Counted from the first letter of the stretch, positions 22,409 through 33,984 are shown. The stretch: 64,000 bases of DNA from Stentor coeruleus (GCA_001970955.1 MPUH01000076.1:53556-117555), one strand, 5' to 3'. The notes: generated from the letters alone by a model not told the origin. Translations and numbers: made by a program.

Positions 22409-22981
22409 ATGTATTACTCACCTGCAAGAAATGTGAAAATCGATAGTGAATGGGTGATCACTGGGCACAAAAATAGCTTTAGTCGTGAAAACCATCCACT
22501 AACCCCAAGAGCTCTTTATCCTTTTAAATCAAGACTAAGGCACATGGATTTTAAAAGATCAAGGCAGAATAANGAAAACCATCCACTAACCCCAAGAGCT
22601 CTTTATCCTTTTAAATCAAGACTAAGGCACATGGATTTTAAAAGATCAAGGCAGAATAAAAATCAAACTCATGATTATGCGTTCCCTTTGAATAGAATAT
22701 TCAAAGATGCAGAGGTATTTCCAAGATTTCCAGTCAGGAAAGTCCCAATGTCAGTTAAAAGTAAGCGACCATTGGCTGAATTTATTGACATTCTTNAAAA
22801 TCAAACTCATGATTATGCGTTCCCTTTGAATAGAATATTCAAAGATGCAGAGGTATTTCCGAGATTTCCAGTCAGGAAAGTCCCAATGTCAGTTAAAAGT
22901 AAGCGACCATTGGCTGAATTTATTGACATTCTCGGCACTCAACTAATGTATGTTCCTAATAAAAGAATAAATAGATTATAA
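22409..22981 (+). CDS. Small basic hypothetical protein, twice split by assembly duplications
   Basis: Two single N characters (22573, 22796) interrupt this frame, each flanked by a direct duplication of 86 bp and 137 bp. Collapsing both leaves one frame of 115 residues, rich in Arg, Lys, Pro and aromatic residues (for example RALYPFKSRLRHMDFKRSRQ and FPRFPVRKVPMSVKSKRPL). No family is recognised. Its pattern of aromatic and basic motifs without predicted secondary structure is reminiscent of small microtubule-associated proteins, but that is a guess. Confidence 0.7.
   Translation: MYYSPARNVKIDSEWVITGHKNSFSRENHPLTPRALYPFKSRLRHMDFKRSRQNXENHPLTPRALYPFKSRLRHMDFKRSRQNKNQTHDYAFPLNRIFKDAEVFPRFPVRKVPMSVKSKRPLAEFIDILXNQTHDYAFPLNRIFKDAEVFPRFPVRKVPMSVKSKRPLAEFIDILGTQLMYVPNKRINRL
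22487..22659. repeat. 86-bp direct duplication around a single N (22573)
   Basis: 22487-22572 equals 22574-22659; an unmerged contig overlap inside a coding frame. Confidence 0.9.
22659..22933. repeat. 137-bp direct duplication around a single N (22796)
   Basis: 22659-22795 matches 22797-22933 with one A/G difference in CCAAGATTTCC, which suggests allelic or paralogous reads at the contig ends. Confidence 0.9.
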
Positions 22982-23697
22982 TTTTATGTAGTTTAAAGCT
23001 TATTTTAGTTAAGATTTACTTTTAGTTTTTACCTTAAGTAAAATTACTAAAGAAGGCTTGTTTATAACTTTCTTTAAAAAAAAATATAGATAAAATAGGT
23101 TTTAATGAAGATAATATTTATGAAAACTAAAAGTTTGATAAGAAAGTTAGTATAAATATTGTAAATATAAGTGTAAGTTTTGATCCATGATAAAAATGAA
23201 ATTACTTTTAAGCTTAATATTTATTTTAGGAACAGGTTTAAATTGGATGGTAAGTGATTATATAAGAATAGGAAAAATGAAAAATTTTAAAATAACTATA
23301 AAGATATAAGAATAGAATAGAAATGAAATAATTCATATATAAACTAATAGTAAATATTAAGATATAGTGATATGTATTTTAAAAGATTTTTTTAGTTTTA
23401 ATCTAATAACAAGTATTATAATTTTATAACTTAAGAGAATTTTATAGTTTTTTTGATTCTGTTGGGCTGATGATTTTTTGACAGTGAAAAAAATATTTGA
23501 TGGGATGATTGAATATTTAGTATTAAATTTATAAAAAGTTTTTTGGTTTGTTAAAAATTCATGAAGTTTAGTAAAACAAATTTTTATAAGGTGAGAATAT
23601 CTTAGTTATGGCTAATTGGTTTTAGATGTCAAATTTCACAAGATTATGCTAAAAATAAATGGGAAAATCATGCTGTAAATAGAACATTATAATACTA
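22982..23697. other. Intergenic region, nothing firm
   Basis: 716 bp, AT-rich. A 37-codon frame at 23196 begins with a signal-peptide-like segment (MKLLLSLIFILGTGLNW) but is too short to call. Confidence 0.4.
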
Positions 23698-25152
23698 ATG
23701 GATCAGTTGACTATCGAAGAAGCTATAGCCAAAGTTTCAGGTAACTACGCTTATCAAAAGCGCACATTATTAATACTAAGCCTTAGTCAGCTTGCATTAT
23801 CATTTATTATAATGGGACTTCCCTTCATGCTACCTCCAGGAGAATTAGACTGTGACTCAGAAGGTATTTGCAAAATTCCAGAAAAACTGCTAAACACAGC
23901 TACTGCTGATTTTCATTTGTTTGGCACTAAAAAATATCTTATTGGCCTTGTTGGAACATTTTATTTTATTGGAATGATGATAGGGGCTCTTTTTATAAGC
24001 TGGATTTCAGATACATATGGAAGACAAAAAACTGTTAAATTTTTCACATTGTTAGGAATTCCAGTGATGCTTTTGATAGCTTTTTCTTGGAACATTTGGG
24101 CTATTGTTGTTAGTTACTTTTTTGTCGGAATGCTTGAAATTGGTATTTATGTTCCAGGGTTTATAATGCTTACAGAATATGTGGAAAATGCTCATAGAAA
24201 CCTGTTCTCAGGTATATTTTTTAGTTGCTGGGGAATTTTCGCTATATTTTTATCAATACTTTACATACTCAGTATCCCATGGAGAATTACGTTTATTTTA
24301 GCTTCACTAGCTTTATTAGCTCAATATTTTCTTATGAATTACATATATGAATCTCCTCGTTTCCTCCTAGTCAACCACAAAAATATCGAAGAAACCATAA
24401 TAGTCCTTAACTCAATCAGTATAATCAACGGTGCTGGTTCTTTTGATTCCTCTATCAAACATGAGATAATTGAAGAGCAAATCTCTCATTCCTACCTAAG
24501 TTTCTTCCAAAACAAATACCTTTTCAAAAAATTCTCAATTTGTTCAATACTCTGGTTTAATATAGTGTTAACTTATTATGGTATGGTATTTATAATGCCA
24601 TCATTATTCCCAAATGTTTATATCGAAGGTGCAGTAATGGCCTTAGCTGAAACTATAGCAAGTTTTCTTGCAACTTATTTCATCAATAAAATCGGTAGGA
24701 AAAAAAGTGCTATTATTTGTTTTATTATAGGGGGAATAAGTTTTACTATAATATGGATTCTACCAAAATTCTTATCAGAAACTTCAGCTAATAAAGGTAT
24801 TTTATTGTTTTCAGCTATTGGGAGATTTTTTGTTGGTGCTGAGTTTTTCCTTATATATATTTATACAGCTGAGTTATTTCCTACTAGGGTTAGGAATATG
24901 GCTTTTGGTATATGTAATGTTATTGGAAGAATAGCAGGAATGATAAGCTCTAATTTGTTGACGATATGTTTAGTTATTGGAATTAACCCTGCTGCGATTA
25001 TGGCTATAAGTTTAATTATTTCAAGCATTTTGTCAACATTTTTAGAGGAAACTTTAGGGAAAAACATGCTGGAGTTTATTGAGCAGAAAAGTGAGAACCC
25101 TAGTGAGGAAGAAATTGGAGATAATCAAGTTGTTTATAAACAGATTGATTAG
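23698..25152 (+). CDS. Major facilitator transporter, SV2/SLC22/sugar-porter type
   Basis: 484 residues with about 12 hydrophobic segments. The loop between helices 2 and 3 has the MFS signature as WISDTYGRQKTVKF, the equivalent second-half loop reads INKIGRKKSA, and TAELFPTRVRNMAFGI near residue 390 is the motif shared by sugar porters, SLC22 organic-ion carriers and SV2 proteins. An extended first loop (PPGELDCDSEGICKIPEKLL) with two Cys lies between helices 1 and 2, as in SLC22/SV2 members. Substrate cannot be read from sequence. The protein would sit in the plasma membrane or a vesicle membrane. Confidence 0.9.
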   Translation: MDQLTIEEAIAKVSGNYAYQKRTLLILSLSQLALSFIIMGLPFMLPPGELDCDSEGICKIPEKLLNTATADFHLFGTKKYLIGLVGTFYFIGMMIGALFISWISDTYGRQKTVKFFTLLGIPVMLLIAFSWNIWAIVVSYFFVGMLEIGIYVPGFIMLTEYVENAHRNLFSGIFFSCWGIFAIFLSILYILSIPWRITFILASLALLAQYFLMNYIYESPRFLLVNHKNIEETIIVLNSISIINGAGSFDSSIKHEIIEEQISHSYLSFFQNKYLFKKFSICSILWFNIVLTYYGMVFIMPSLFPNVYIEGAVMALAETIASFLATYFINKIGRKKSAIICFIIGGISFTIIWILPKFLSETSANKGILLFSAIGRFFVGAEFFLIYIYTAELFPTRVRNMAFGICNVIGRIAGMISSNLLTICLVIGINPAAIMAISLIISSILSTFLEETLGKNMLEFIEQKSENPSEEEIGDNQVVYKQID

Positions 25153-25232
25153 TATTTTATATGAAGATTAATAAATGAAGGAATTTTTTTTATTTTATGT
25201 TATTAATGTTAGGAATATGAGTTTTTTTTTAT

Positions 25233-26363
25233 TTGGATATGATACATTTGTTGTTGATATTAAAATATTGTATGAATATTATTATGAAAAAAGGTATTTC
25301 GAAGTTTTTAGTTTATGTAAAAATGGTTACTCTGGTTATCGGTCCTGGGGATGTTGAGATAAATGGATTGGTGCTTGAGACTGATCTTGGGAATCCTTTA
25401 CAAGGACTTCCTGGTATGGTTGCATTGTATGACTGCTCACAATGTGTTTTACAGTATTTTATAGGCTACACATCAGCAAAGCACAATACTGAAAAGTACC
25501 TTGAGTCTATCAAGATCTGCTTCCACAAATACCTTAGCGACTTCCAAGGTCATAATCTTCTAATCCATTGTCACAATTGGAAATCAGGTATAGGCCGAAT
25601 CCTTATTTCAGACATAATCTCCTTAACATACCCAGGACTCATATTAGAATATTATACAAAAATATCTCAAGCCCTTGAAATAATCTCAGAACCACAGTCT
25701 TTTCTTTCAGGTTCATATCCAAAACCTAAGCCAGAAATTCACACAATCCAAATTCTTGATCAAAAAGTATATGATTTTAAGCTTTTAAGAAATAAACTTT
25801 TATGCAATTACNTCTCAGAACCACAGTCTTTTCTTTCAGGTTCATATCCAAAACCTAAGCCAGAAATTCACACAATTCAAATTCTTGATCAAAAAGTATA
25901 TGATTTTAAGCTTTTAAGAAATAAACTTTTATGCAATTATTTCAAAGTTCCTGGGGATTTATCTTTAGGTCTTATGAACATCCCTCCAAGAGTATGTTTT
26001 TTTCAAGAATTGACTGTAAAAATTGATGGGGAAAATGTTGGAGAAGGGTATGGCCCAGCGTTGATTGGAAAAATTGTTGGAGTTTCTTCAAATGGAGTAG
26101 GGAATTGTTTTGGACTTGGGGTTATAAGAGATTTTAATAGAGAAAATGGGATGATATATTTGGTAACACCTATTTGTGACCTTGATAAAGCGGATTGTTT
26201 AGAAGTTTATACTGGAGATGGAAGTTTGGTACTTGATAAATTTGATTTGTGGCATGAGTCTTTAGTTGAGAGTTTTGAATTTGAGGTCCCGAATGTGCTT
26301 CAAGGGGTTGTTTTGAGTGAAAAAGTTAATAAGTATCACCCTTCACGTAATATTGGCAAGTAG
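25233..26363 (+). CDS. NOL9/Grc3-like polynucleotide kinase family protein, P-loop missing
   Basis: Collapsing the 127-bp duplication at the N at 25812 gives one frame of 333 residues. LETDLGNPLQGLPGMVALYD matches the Clp1/Grc3/NOL9 segment after the P-loop, and NTEKYLESIKICFHKYL followed by LLIHCHNWKSGIGRILISDI matches the NOL9 central region. In the family a Walker A motif (GxxxxGK[ST]) lies before these; here VIGPGDV runs directly into EINGLVLETDLG, so the GK[ST] and roughly 20 residues are absent with the frame intact. Grc3/NOL9 phosphorylate 5'-hydroxyl RNA ends in rRNA processing; this version as written could not bind ATP normally. The N-terminus is uncertain: ATG 25175 has a better start box but lies in another frame. 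Confidence 0.7.
   Translation: MDMIHLLLILKYCMNIIMKKGISKFLVYVKMVTLVIGPGDVEINGLVLETDLGNPLQGLPGMVALYDCSQCVLQYFIGYTSAKHNTEKYLESIKICFHKYLSDFQGHNLLIHCHNWKSGIGRILISDIISLTYPGLILEYYTKISQALEIISEPQSFLSGSYPKPKPEIHTIQILDQKVYDFKLLRNKLLCNYXSEPQSFLSGSYPKPKPEIHTIQILDQKVYDFKLLRNKLLCNYFKVPGDLSLGLMNIPPRVCFFQELTVKIDGENVGEGYGPALIGKIVGVSSNGVGNCFGLGVIRDFNRENGMIYLVTPICDLDKADCLEVYTGDGSLVLDKFDLWHESLVESFEFEVPNVLQGVVLSEKVNKYHPSRNIGK
25684..25939. repeat. 127-bp direct duplication around a single N (25812)
   Basis: 25684-25810 matches 25813-25939 with one C/T difference. Collapsing it keeps the NOL9-like frame. Confidence 0.9.
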
Positions 26364-26789
26364 TTAATAAGAAGTTTTGGTTTTTTACTTGTAATTTTGT
26401 TGATTTTTAGGTTATGATATATTTTTTGTAGTGACTTGGTGTTAGAGTTAAATCGTTTTTTTTGTATAATTTATATGTTAACACCCTTCAATTTTATTTA
26501 GATATTCTTTGTGTATATTTTCTTACATTTTGCATCTACCCATATGATCATAATACAATTTCTTTCAATTTTCAAACAAATTCGAGAATCTTCTTTTTTT
26601 TTCTTATTTATATCCTCTATATACATAAAAAAATACAGATCTTCTATAAAAAGCAATATATTTAAAAACTAAAAGCATATTTTATTTAAAGAAATAAAGG
26701 TAATAACGAAGAATAAATTATGATAACTAAGAAGAGTTAACAGAAAATTTAAATCTAATGGAATATCAAAAGAACAAATTTAATTATAA
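26364..26789. other. Intergenic region, nothing recognised
   Basis: 426 bp. The first 90 bp is C-poor, then composition becomes A- and T-rich. TTATAA abuts the start of the channel gene. Confidence 0.5.
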
Positions 26790-29700
26790 ATGGATAACCT
26801 AAATGAGAGTCGGATAAAGCAGATTAAAGCAGAACTATTTTTAGATGACCTTAAAAAGTTCCCATTGTATTCATTTTTCTCAACACAGAATGAACCTTTT
26901 ACCAACAACGACTCAGGAGTTTATACAGCCTTATGGTACGAAGGACCTATTAAAATAGCAGAATACATTAACAATGACCATCGGCTTAAGCTGAGCTATG
27001 ATAGCAAAAATATCACTTGGTTCTTGGAGAAATGGCATGAAACAACTTATGCCAAAAGCTGGAAACAAGGAGACAAGCATTGGGGAGAAATGCAACGTCA
27101 AGAAGGTTTTTCTGAGAATAAAGAGATATGGTCATTTTCCCCAACTGAAGAAATATATGAGTTTTCTCATCTTGAAATTGATAACAACTACGGATCAAAA
27201 ACTGGGAATAAAGACGGGCTTTTATGGAAAGAAAACTGGTATAAAAAGCCTGGGGATTCAGCTATTGAAAAGTCTTGGGTTTCCAATACAGCAAATTGGG
27301 GAGAAAAACAAGGGGTAATTGGAAGTAAAACTTGGAGTTTAACTTGGCATGAAGAAGGAGAAAAATATGAAGAAAATACTAAAAATGAAGATTCAGGTCG
27401 TGCTTGGGGATATATAAAAGGCAAAGATGGTAAAAAAGAATGGTTTGAAAACTGGAGTTCATCCGACAAAGAAAAAATCAGCGACAAATGGTGGCAGGAA
27501 AACGAAAAAAAGTGGGGTATCAAACGGACAATCAGAGGTTCAAATGAAATCATCGAAGAGTGGGAAGGTAACCAAAGCAACAGTAGAATAATAAAAAAAT
27601 CCCCAAACCTCCCTAAAAGTAATTTCCTCTCCTCACAAATATCAGCCTCAGAATTTAAACCATCTGAAGATATTATCGTCATACAATCAGAAAATCCCTC
27701 ATCCTTAGTATCAAATTTCATACCAAAAAAAACTATCAATCATAATGATGAAAAACACATACCAAAAGATGATGAATACCAAAGGCTTATTCAAGACGAA
27801 ACTTATCTTAATCCTTTAAACTTCAATACAAAATCTTTAAGTAGCAAAACCTTATCTAACATCTCACAAATCTCAGCAGCCGATCAAGAAAACAAAGATC
27901 AAAAAGATATAAATTCACAATTTTCAACAGAAAGGATCTCAGAACTAGAGAACTATTTACAAATACGAATAAGAACAAACATGGAAAAAATTGAAGAATA
28001 TACTGATGAATATCCTTTACTTGAATTAAGAAAAGCAATTGTAAGAATAGCTAAAGGAATATCAGAAATATTTAGTATTATTATCAATAGTTCAATATTT
28101 CAAGTTCTGATAATTTTAATAATATTATTCAATACAGTTGTCTTAGCTTTAGAAGATCCAAGAGTTACAGTAATTCCTTATCCTTATGATAGGATTGAAT
28201 TATTTTTTGTGTATTTTTATACAGTTGAATTCGCTATGATAGTTGGGGCAAATGGGTTTATTTTAAATAGTGACTCATATTTTAGAGACTGGTGGAATAT
28301 TTTAGATTTTACAATACTTGTAACTGCTTGGCTTAGTGCTTTTGCTGGATCAGGTTTTAGATTGTCTTCATTAAGATCTTTGCGTATTTTACGCCCTTTG
28401 AAAAGTATTTCTTCGATTCAAGGTATGAAAGCACTTGTATTTGCTATGTTGAATTCAATAAAGCCTTTATTGTCAGCTTTTTTTATATTGTTTTTTTTTA
28501 TATTGATTTTTGCTATTGCCGCAGTGCAGTTGTGGATGGGGTTACTGACAAATCGTTGTATAAATATACAAGATGGGTTTTATAATGATACAGAGTTAGT
28601 ATGTGGAGCGGAAAAATGCCCAAATGGTTATGAGTGTATTACTGGGCTTAACAACCCAAATTTTGGGGTAACTAATTTTGATAACATTCTTATAAGCCTT
28701 GTGACTATTTTTCAAATTATAACACTTGAAGGGTGGACTACTATTATGTATATAACTCAAACAGCTTCTAGTTACTATGTGATATTTTTTTATATGCCTC
28801 TGATTTTCATTGCGGCGAATCTGATTTTAAACTTCACTCTCGCTATAATTACTATATCTTTTGAAATTATCTCCAGTAGTATGATTGAGAAAAAAAATAA
28901 CGAACTTGAGTCTGTTAGTGACCCAATTTTCCGAACAATCTACAACAATACAGTGAAATTGCATTTAGAATCCAAACAATCTGATGAAAACTCTAATGCT
29001 AATCCTAACAACGAAAAATCTCAAGAAGATGAGACTGAGAAAAATAATTTTCCTATAAAAAACAAAAATATCAATAAAAATACTCATCAAAAAAACCGAC
29101 CTTCATGGATAATGAGTGAAGCATACAAAGCTGAAAATTATGATTATTGTCGATATGAAACTGAACATTTTGAAAGTAAAAATGCTATAAACAGTAACAG
29201 TAAAATAACAAAACAATTAACTGATTCATCTAAAGTTCTCCCTGTATTTAATAAGAAATCAAGTGAAATCCAGTCTTCGTTTTTAGCTGAACCTCAGTAT
29301 AATTATATGAGAGATTTTCTTTGTACTGGTAAAGCTGAGACTAAAGAAATTTTTACCGAACAACATGACCCTAATATTACAAAGAAAAGACGTAGATCTT
29401 ATACTCGATTAAAAAGTGCTGTTACTATAAAACATAAAGATCAGGATATACTTAAGAAAAACCCTTCAACTTTAAAAAGGTCACGTTTAGAATTATTGGA
29501 ATCGTATAAAATCACATCAGAATCAAGTTTGGAAATTTTACCTATTCCGGTTAAACCAAGTATTGGAAGTATGTATTATTTTTCTTATAGAGATTATAAT
29601 CAACATGATCCGATGATTGTGTTTTATGAAAAAATGGTCAAAAAAACATTTAAAAAATTCTCTGAGTATAAAAATAAATATAAGCTTTTTCATTTTTTGT

Positions 29701-32700
29701 CGATGAGGTTTCAGAAAAGTGAAGCATTTTTTTTGATTAATGTCCCGGCTAAAGTGGTTTTACNTTAAGTATTGGAAGTATGTATTGTTTTTCTTATAGA
29801 GATTATAATCAGCATGATCCGATGATTGTGTTTTATGAAAAAATGGTCAAAAAAACATTTAAAAAATTCTCTGAGTATAAAAATAAATATAAGCTTTTTC
29901 ATTTTTTATCGATGAGGTTTCAGAAAAGTGAAGCATTTTTTTTGATTAATGTCCCGGCTAAAGTGGTTTTACAAGAATGTACCGTGGATGGAAATTGGAT
30001 TGAAGGGTACTGGTCAGGAGCTGATGTTANCAAGAATGTACCGTGGATGGAAATTGGATTGAAGGGTACTGGTCAGGAGCTGATGTTATGGATGAGGCAG
30101 AGGATGAAAAAGCTGATGAGATTAAAAAAAAACTTTCTGAAGGGAGTTTTAGACTATGGGAAAAAGGACTTCTCGGACAACTTCAAAAAATCTTTTACCC
30201 TTTAAAAGTACTCAACACCCACCGATACACAAATTTTATTGTAATAATCGCTGTTCTAATAAACACTGCCTCTTTATCTGTAGAGCATTACGGTATTTCA
30301 AATGAGAGCGAAAACCTTCTTCAAAACATAAATGTATTTTTCACATATTTTTTCGCATCAGAACTTTTCCTAAAAATCCTGGGTTCAGGTTATAAAGAAT
30401 TCCTTAGAGATTTTATGAATTATTTTGACACAATAGTTGTTACTTTAAGTCTTATTGAACTTTTCATAATATCCGGTGGTACAAGCGCTATAACCGCATT
30501 TCGGGCAATAAGAATATTCCGAATTTTCCGAGTATTAAGAGTAGTAAGAATATTCAGGTACTTGAAATATATGACCCGTATTTTATCCTCATTAGGCAAA
30601 TCAATATCCAATTTCGCTTATCTTTTTTTATTACTTATTCTATTTCAAATCATTTTCACTCTTATCAACATGCAGATTTTTGGTGGGACTTTTAATTTCC
30701 CTGAAGGTATCCCAAGAGGTAATTTTGACAGTTTCAACTGGGCTTTTATCACAACTTTTCAAATCCTCTCAACTGAAAATTGGAATGATATACTCACATC
30801 AAGCCTTCGTAGTGATATAGGCCCTTGGAGTTGTCTTATACTTATATTATGGATAATCTTTGGGAATTTTATATTATTAAACCTGTTTTTAGCTATTTTA
30901 TTAGATAGTTTTGATGAAGAATCTCAAGAGACAGAAAATGTGATAAAAAATTTAAGGATGAATACAAAAATACAAAAAAAAATCAAAGACGCAGAAGATT
31001 TCCATGACAGTGACAGTGAAATTATAGATTCCAATCCAAGAAGAAAACGAAGGTATTCGTTATTAGAAAAATTAGAATGCAAATATAGTTATTATATGTT
31101 TTCAAAAACGAATATTATAAGATTATGGTGTTACAAGCTTTCTGTGTCTTGGGAATTCGAGAACTTTTTATTGTTTATTATAATGATGAATAGTCTAAAG
31201 CTTGTTTGGGATACTTATATACTTTCATATCCAAACAACTCAATTCAAGTCAAGATTTCTGATGGTTTTGACAGAGCTTTTACGATACTTTTTGCTATTG
31301 AGTTTATAGTCAAGTCTATAGCTTTTGGATTTTTTAATGAAAGAAACACTTACCTTAAAGACAATTGGAATAAACTCGATTTTGTTATTGTTGTAGCATC
31401 AATTATCGATATGAGTATAACAAGTATCAATATCCCTATTATAAAAATCTTCAGAACCCTTCGAGCTTTGCGACCACTTAAACTTATAAAACACAACGTG
31501 TCTATGAAAATTGTTGTTTATGCCTTATTAGAATCTGTAAGCGCTATATTAAATGTTATGATCATAATTTTTATTGTCTGGTTAATTTTTGCTATATTAG
31601 GTGTATCTTTATTAGCAGGGAAAATGCATTATTGCTCTGATGAAAATTTTAAAGATATAAACTCATGTTTGGAAGCAGGACATGTTTGGACTAATAATAA
31701 TTCAAATTTTGATAATGTACTTCAAGCTATGTTAACACTTTTTATTGTTATGTCACAAGAATCCTGGCCGAATAGAATGCTTGAAGGTGTTGATGCTAAA
31801 GGTATTGGTATAGCTCCAGAAGTGAATTCTAATCCTTATATGGCTTATTATTATATTATATATTTGATTTTATCGAATTTTTTCCTTGTGAATTTGTTTA
31901 CTGTGGTTGTTTTTGATAAGTTTAATGAGGCAAAAAAGACTGAAAGTTCATTAGCGGCATTGCTGCTTACTAAGGAACAGTTGCTTTGGACGGAAATACA
32001 GAAAATGATATTAAAAGCTAGGCCGGGGATTGATGCTGTTGAAATACCGGAGGGATTTTTTAAAAGGATTATGTATAAGGTGTCTAAAAGCAAAGCTTTT
32101 GAAGTTTTTATTATGGGGTTTATTATTATCAATATGTTTTCTATGGCACTTGCTTATCAGCAAGCTAGTCAAAGCTATCAGGACAGTTTGAATTATATAA
32201 ATTTAATCTGTACGTTTGTGTTTATTGGAGAAGCTATGATAAAAATTATCGGACTTGGGATTGTGTATTTTAAGAGTTCATGGAATATTTTTGATTTTTT
32301 AATTGCCTTGACATCACTTATTGATATTATACTTGGGCAAACTTCGACAGCTAGTGTACCTTTGCTTAGAGAGGGGCCACAACTTATAAGAGTGTTTAGA
32401 GTTATCAGAGTCTCAAGACTTCTAAGACTAGTAAAATTCCTAGACACCCTACAAAAACTTCTACTCATAATGACCTACTCACTTCCAGCCATCCTCAACG
32501 TCTTAGGACTTTTATTACTAATTTTCTTCATCTATGCTGTTCTTGGATCCTTTCTTTTTTACTCAGTAACCTCTGGTGACGCTATCAATAGTTACTTTAA
32601 CTTTTGGAATTTTGACAATTCTATGAATATCCTTTGGCGAATCTCAACAGGTGAAGACTATCCTACAATAATGTGGGACTGTACAAATTCTTTAAACTCC

Positions 32701-33348
32701 TACCTTGTCACATTTTACTTCACAACCTTTGTTGGGATTATCGATTTCATAGTCCTCGATTTATTCATTAGTATCATCCTTCAGCATTATAACGAATTCT
32801 CTAGTAATCCTTATAACTCCGTAGCTTTATTTACAAAAGATATAAAACTCTATAAAAAATACTGGTCTGAAGGTAACCCAACTAATCAAAACTATAAAAT
32901 CAGTAAAGATAAATTAGTAGATTTTATAGGAAAAGTAGGTAAAAATCTTGGTATTTTAACTGATAACTCAAGATTAGGTATTATAAAAGCTTTAGGGTCT
33001 ATGAATATTGAAATGGATGAAGAAGAAAATTTTTATTTTAATGATGTTTTATATGCTGTGCTTAAAAAAAAATACTTCAAAAAAAGCAGTGATAGAGGAA
33101 GGCTTATAGTAAAAATTATTAGAATGGAGGAATTTAAAACAAAAAAAGAACTTAAGAAAATAAGAGAAAATTATGTGAAAAGTAGACAAGTTGTTGATGA
33201 TAGCAATAATTTGTTTTTGAATACTATAATTTTGAAGAGCATTTTTAAGAGTTGGAAAAATTATACTAGTAGGCATAAAGATTTAGAAAGTAGTATAACT
33301 CCACAGTTCTCTGAGGTGGAATTTCCTGGGGATAACTCTTTGATATAA
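26790..33348 (+). CDS. Four-domain voltage-gated calcium channel with Trp-rich N-terminal domain
   Basis: Two assembly duplications (N at 29764 and 30030) break the frame; collapsing them gives 2096 residues in one frame. Residues 49-258 hold 19 tryptophans in motifs such as WHEE, WFENW and WGEK. Four six-helix repeats follow, beginning near 430, 1055, 1365 and 1680, each with an Arg-rich S4 (RLSSLRSLRILRPLK, FRAIRIFRIFRVLRVVR, FRTLRALRPLK, RVFRVIRVSRLLRLVK). The pore loops read TLEGW, STENW, SQESW and TGEDY, an E-E-E-E ring as in calcium-selective Cav1/2-type channels. The I-II linker is long and polar and carries the duplications. A basic C-terminal tail (FKSWKNYTSRHK) could bind calmodulin. 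Likely role: calcium entry for ciliary reversal or contraction, inferred. The N-terminal fusion is unusual. Confidence 0.95.
29558..29972. repeat. 206-bp direct duplication around a single N (29764)
   Basis: 29558-29763 matches 29767-29972 with at least two differences (A/G in GTATTATTT, G/A in TTTGTCGATG). It lies in the channel's I-II linker. Confidence 0.9.
29972..30088. repeat. 58-bp direct duplication around a single N (30030)
   Basis: 29972-30029 equals 30031-30088. Together with the preceding one it indicates a very short contig placed between two others. Confidence 0.9.
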
Positions 33349-33366
33349 GGTAGATATAATGACTAA

Positions 33367-33984
33367 TTATCTAAGATTGTTAAATCTAGCTTGGAGGTCA
33401 TCGATTTGGTTTTCTTTTTTCTCTTCTCTTATCCCCCCAATAGGTACACCATCACCAATCTGATCTGTGACTTCTATGCCGATTTCTGATAAGACCTGAT
33501 TTACTACTTGATCAGAAGCTTCTAAATCACCTTCCTGATCTAAAGCCATATCAATTGCATCTCCCATCATCTCTTCTGTAATACCCATTCTTTCACTTTC
33601 TCTCATGAATTCTTTCATAATATTGTTTAACTCCTGGTTATTCATCGTCTTATTAAATGCTTTCATACTAGAAGTCACTCCTTTTAAAGCTTGTGCCATA
33701 GCATGTGTGGACTTAACAGTTTGTAGTTGAAGCCCAACACCTTGCAATTTTGACTTCATTTCATAAAATTTAGTCACGTATCTTCTTGAACGTACTAAAT
33801 CTTTAGCTAAAGTTTTACATGGGGCGATTTGCCCTTTCTTCGCCAAGGTCTTAATTTCAGCAATTATTTTCTTCTCCTCATTTTGTAAGCGAGTCCTTTC
33901 ACGGTCAAGTTCACGGACTCCACGATTAATAAGCCTTTTAGCTTCACGCATACGTTCTTCAGGAGTTGGCTGTTTGTTTCCCAT
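33367..33984 (-). CDS. VPS2: ESCRT-III subunit Vps2/CHMP2
   Basis: 205 residues, typical for the family. The basic N-terminal hairpin includes RELDRERTRLQNEEKKIIAE and AKDLVRSRRYVTKFYEMKS, nearly diagnostic for Vps2/CHMP2A, followed by TVKSTHAMAQALKGVTSSMK and the acidic regulatory helices. The C-terminus ends DDLQARFNNLR, a good MIM1 motif for binding the MIT domain of the Vps4 ATPase. Role: membrane scission in multivesicular body formation, abscission and membrane repair; Stentor-type cells are known for wound healing, so a repair role is plausible. Its stop lies 18 bp from the convergent channel gene. Confidence 0.96.
   Translation of the reverse strand: MGNKQPTPEERMREAKRLINRGVRELDRERTRLQNEEKKIIAEIKTLAKKGQIAPCKTLAKDLVRSRRYVTKFYEMKSKLQGVGLQLQTVKSTHAMAQALKGVTSSMKAFNKTMNNQELNNIMKEFMRESERMGITEEMMGDAIDMALDQEGDLEASDQVVNQVLSEIGIEVTDQIGDGVPIGGIREEKKENQIDDLQARFNNLR

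Noticed and set aside
26462-26665. 67-codon plus-strand frame before the channel gene.
   Set aside because: It is made of Phe, Ile and Tyr codons from AT-rich spacer, with no coding character.
29558-30088. Repeated segments in the channel linker as genuine duplicated exons.
   Set aside because: The copies flank single N characters, break the frame if kept and restore it if collapsed.
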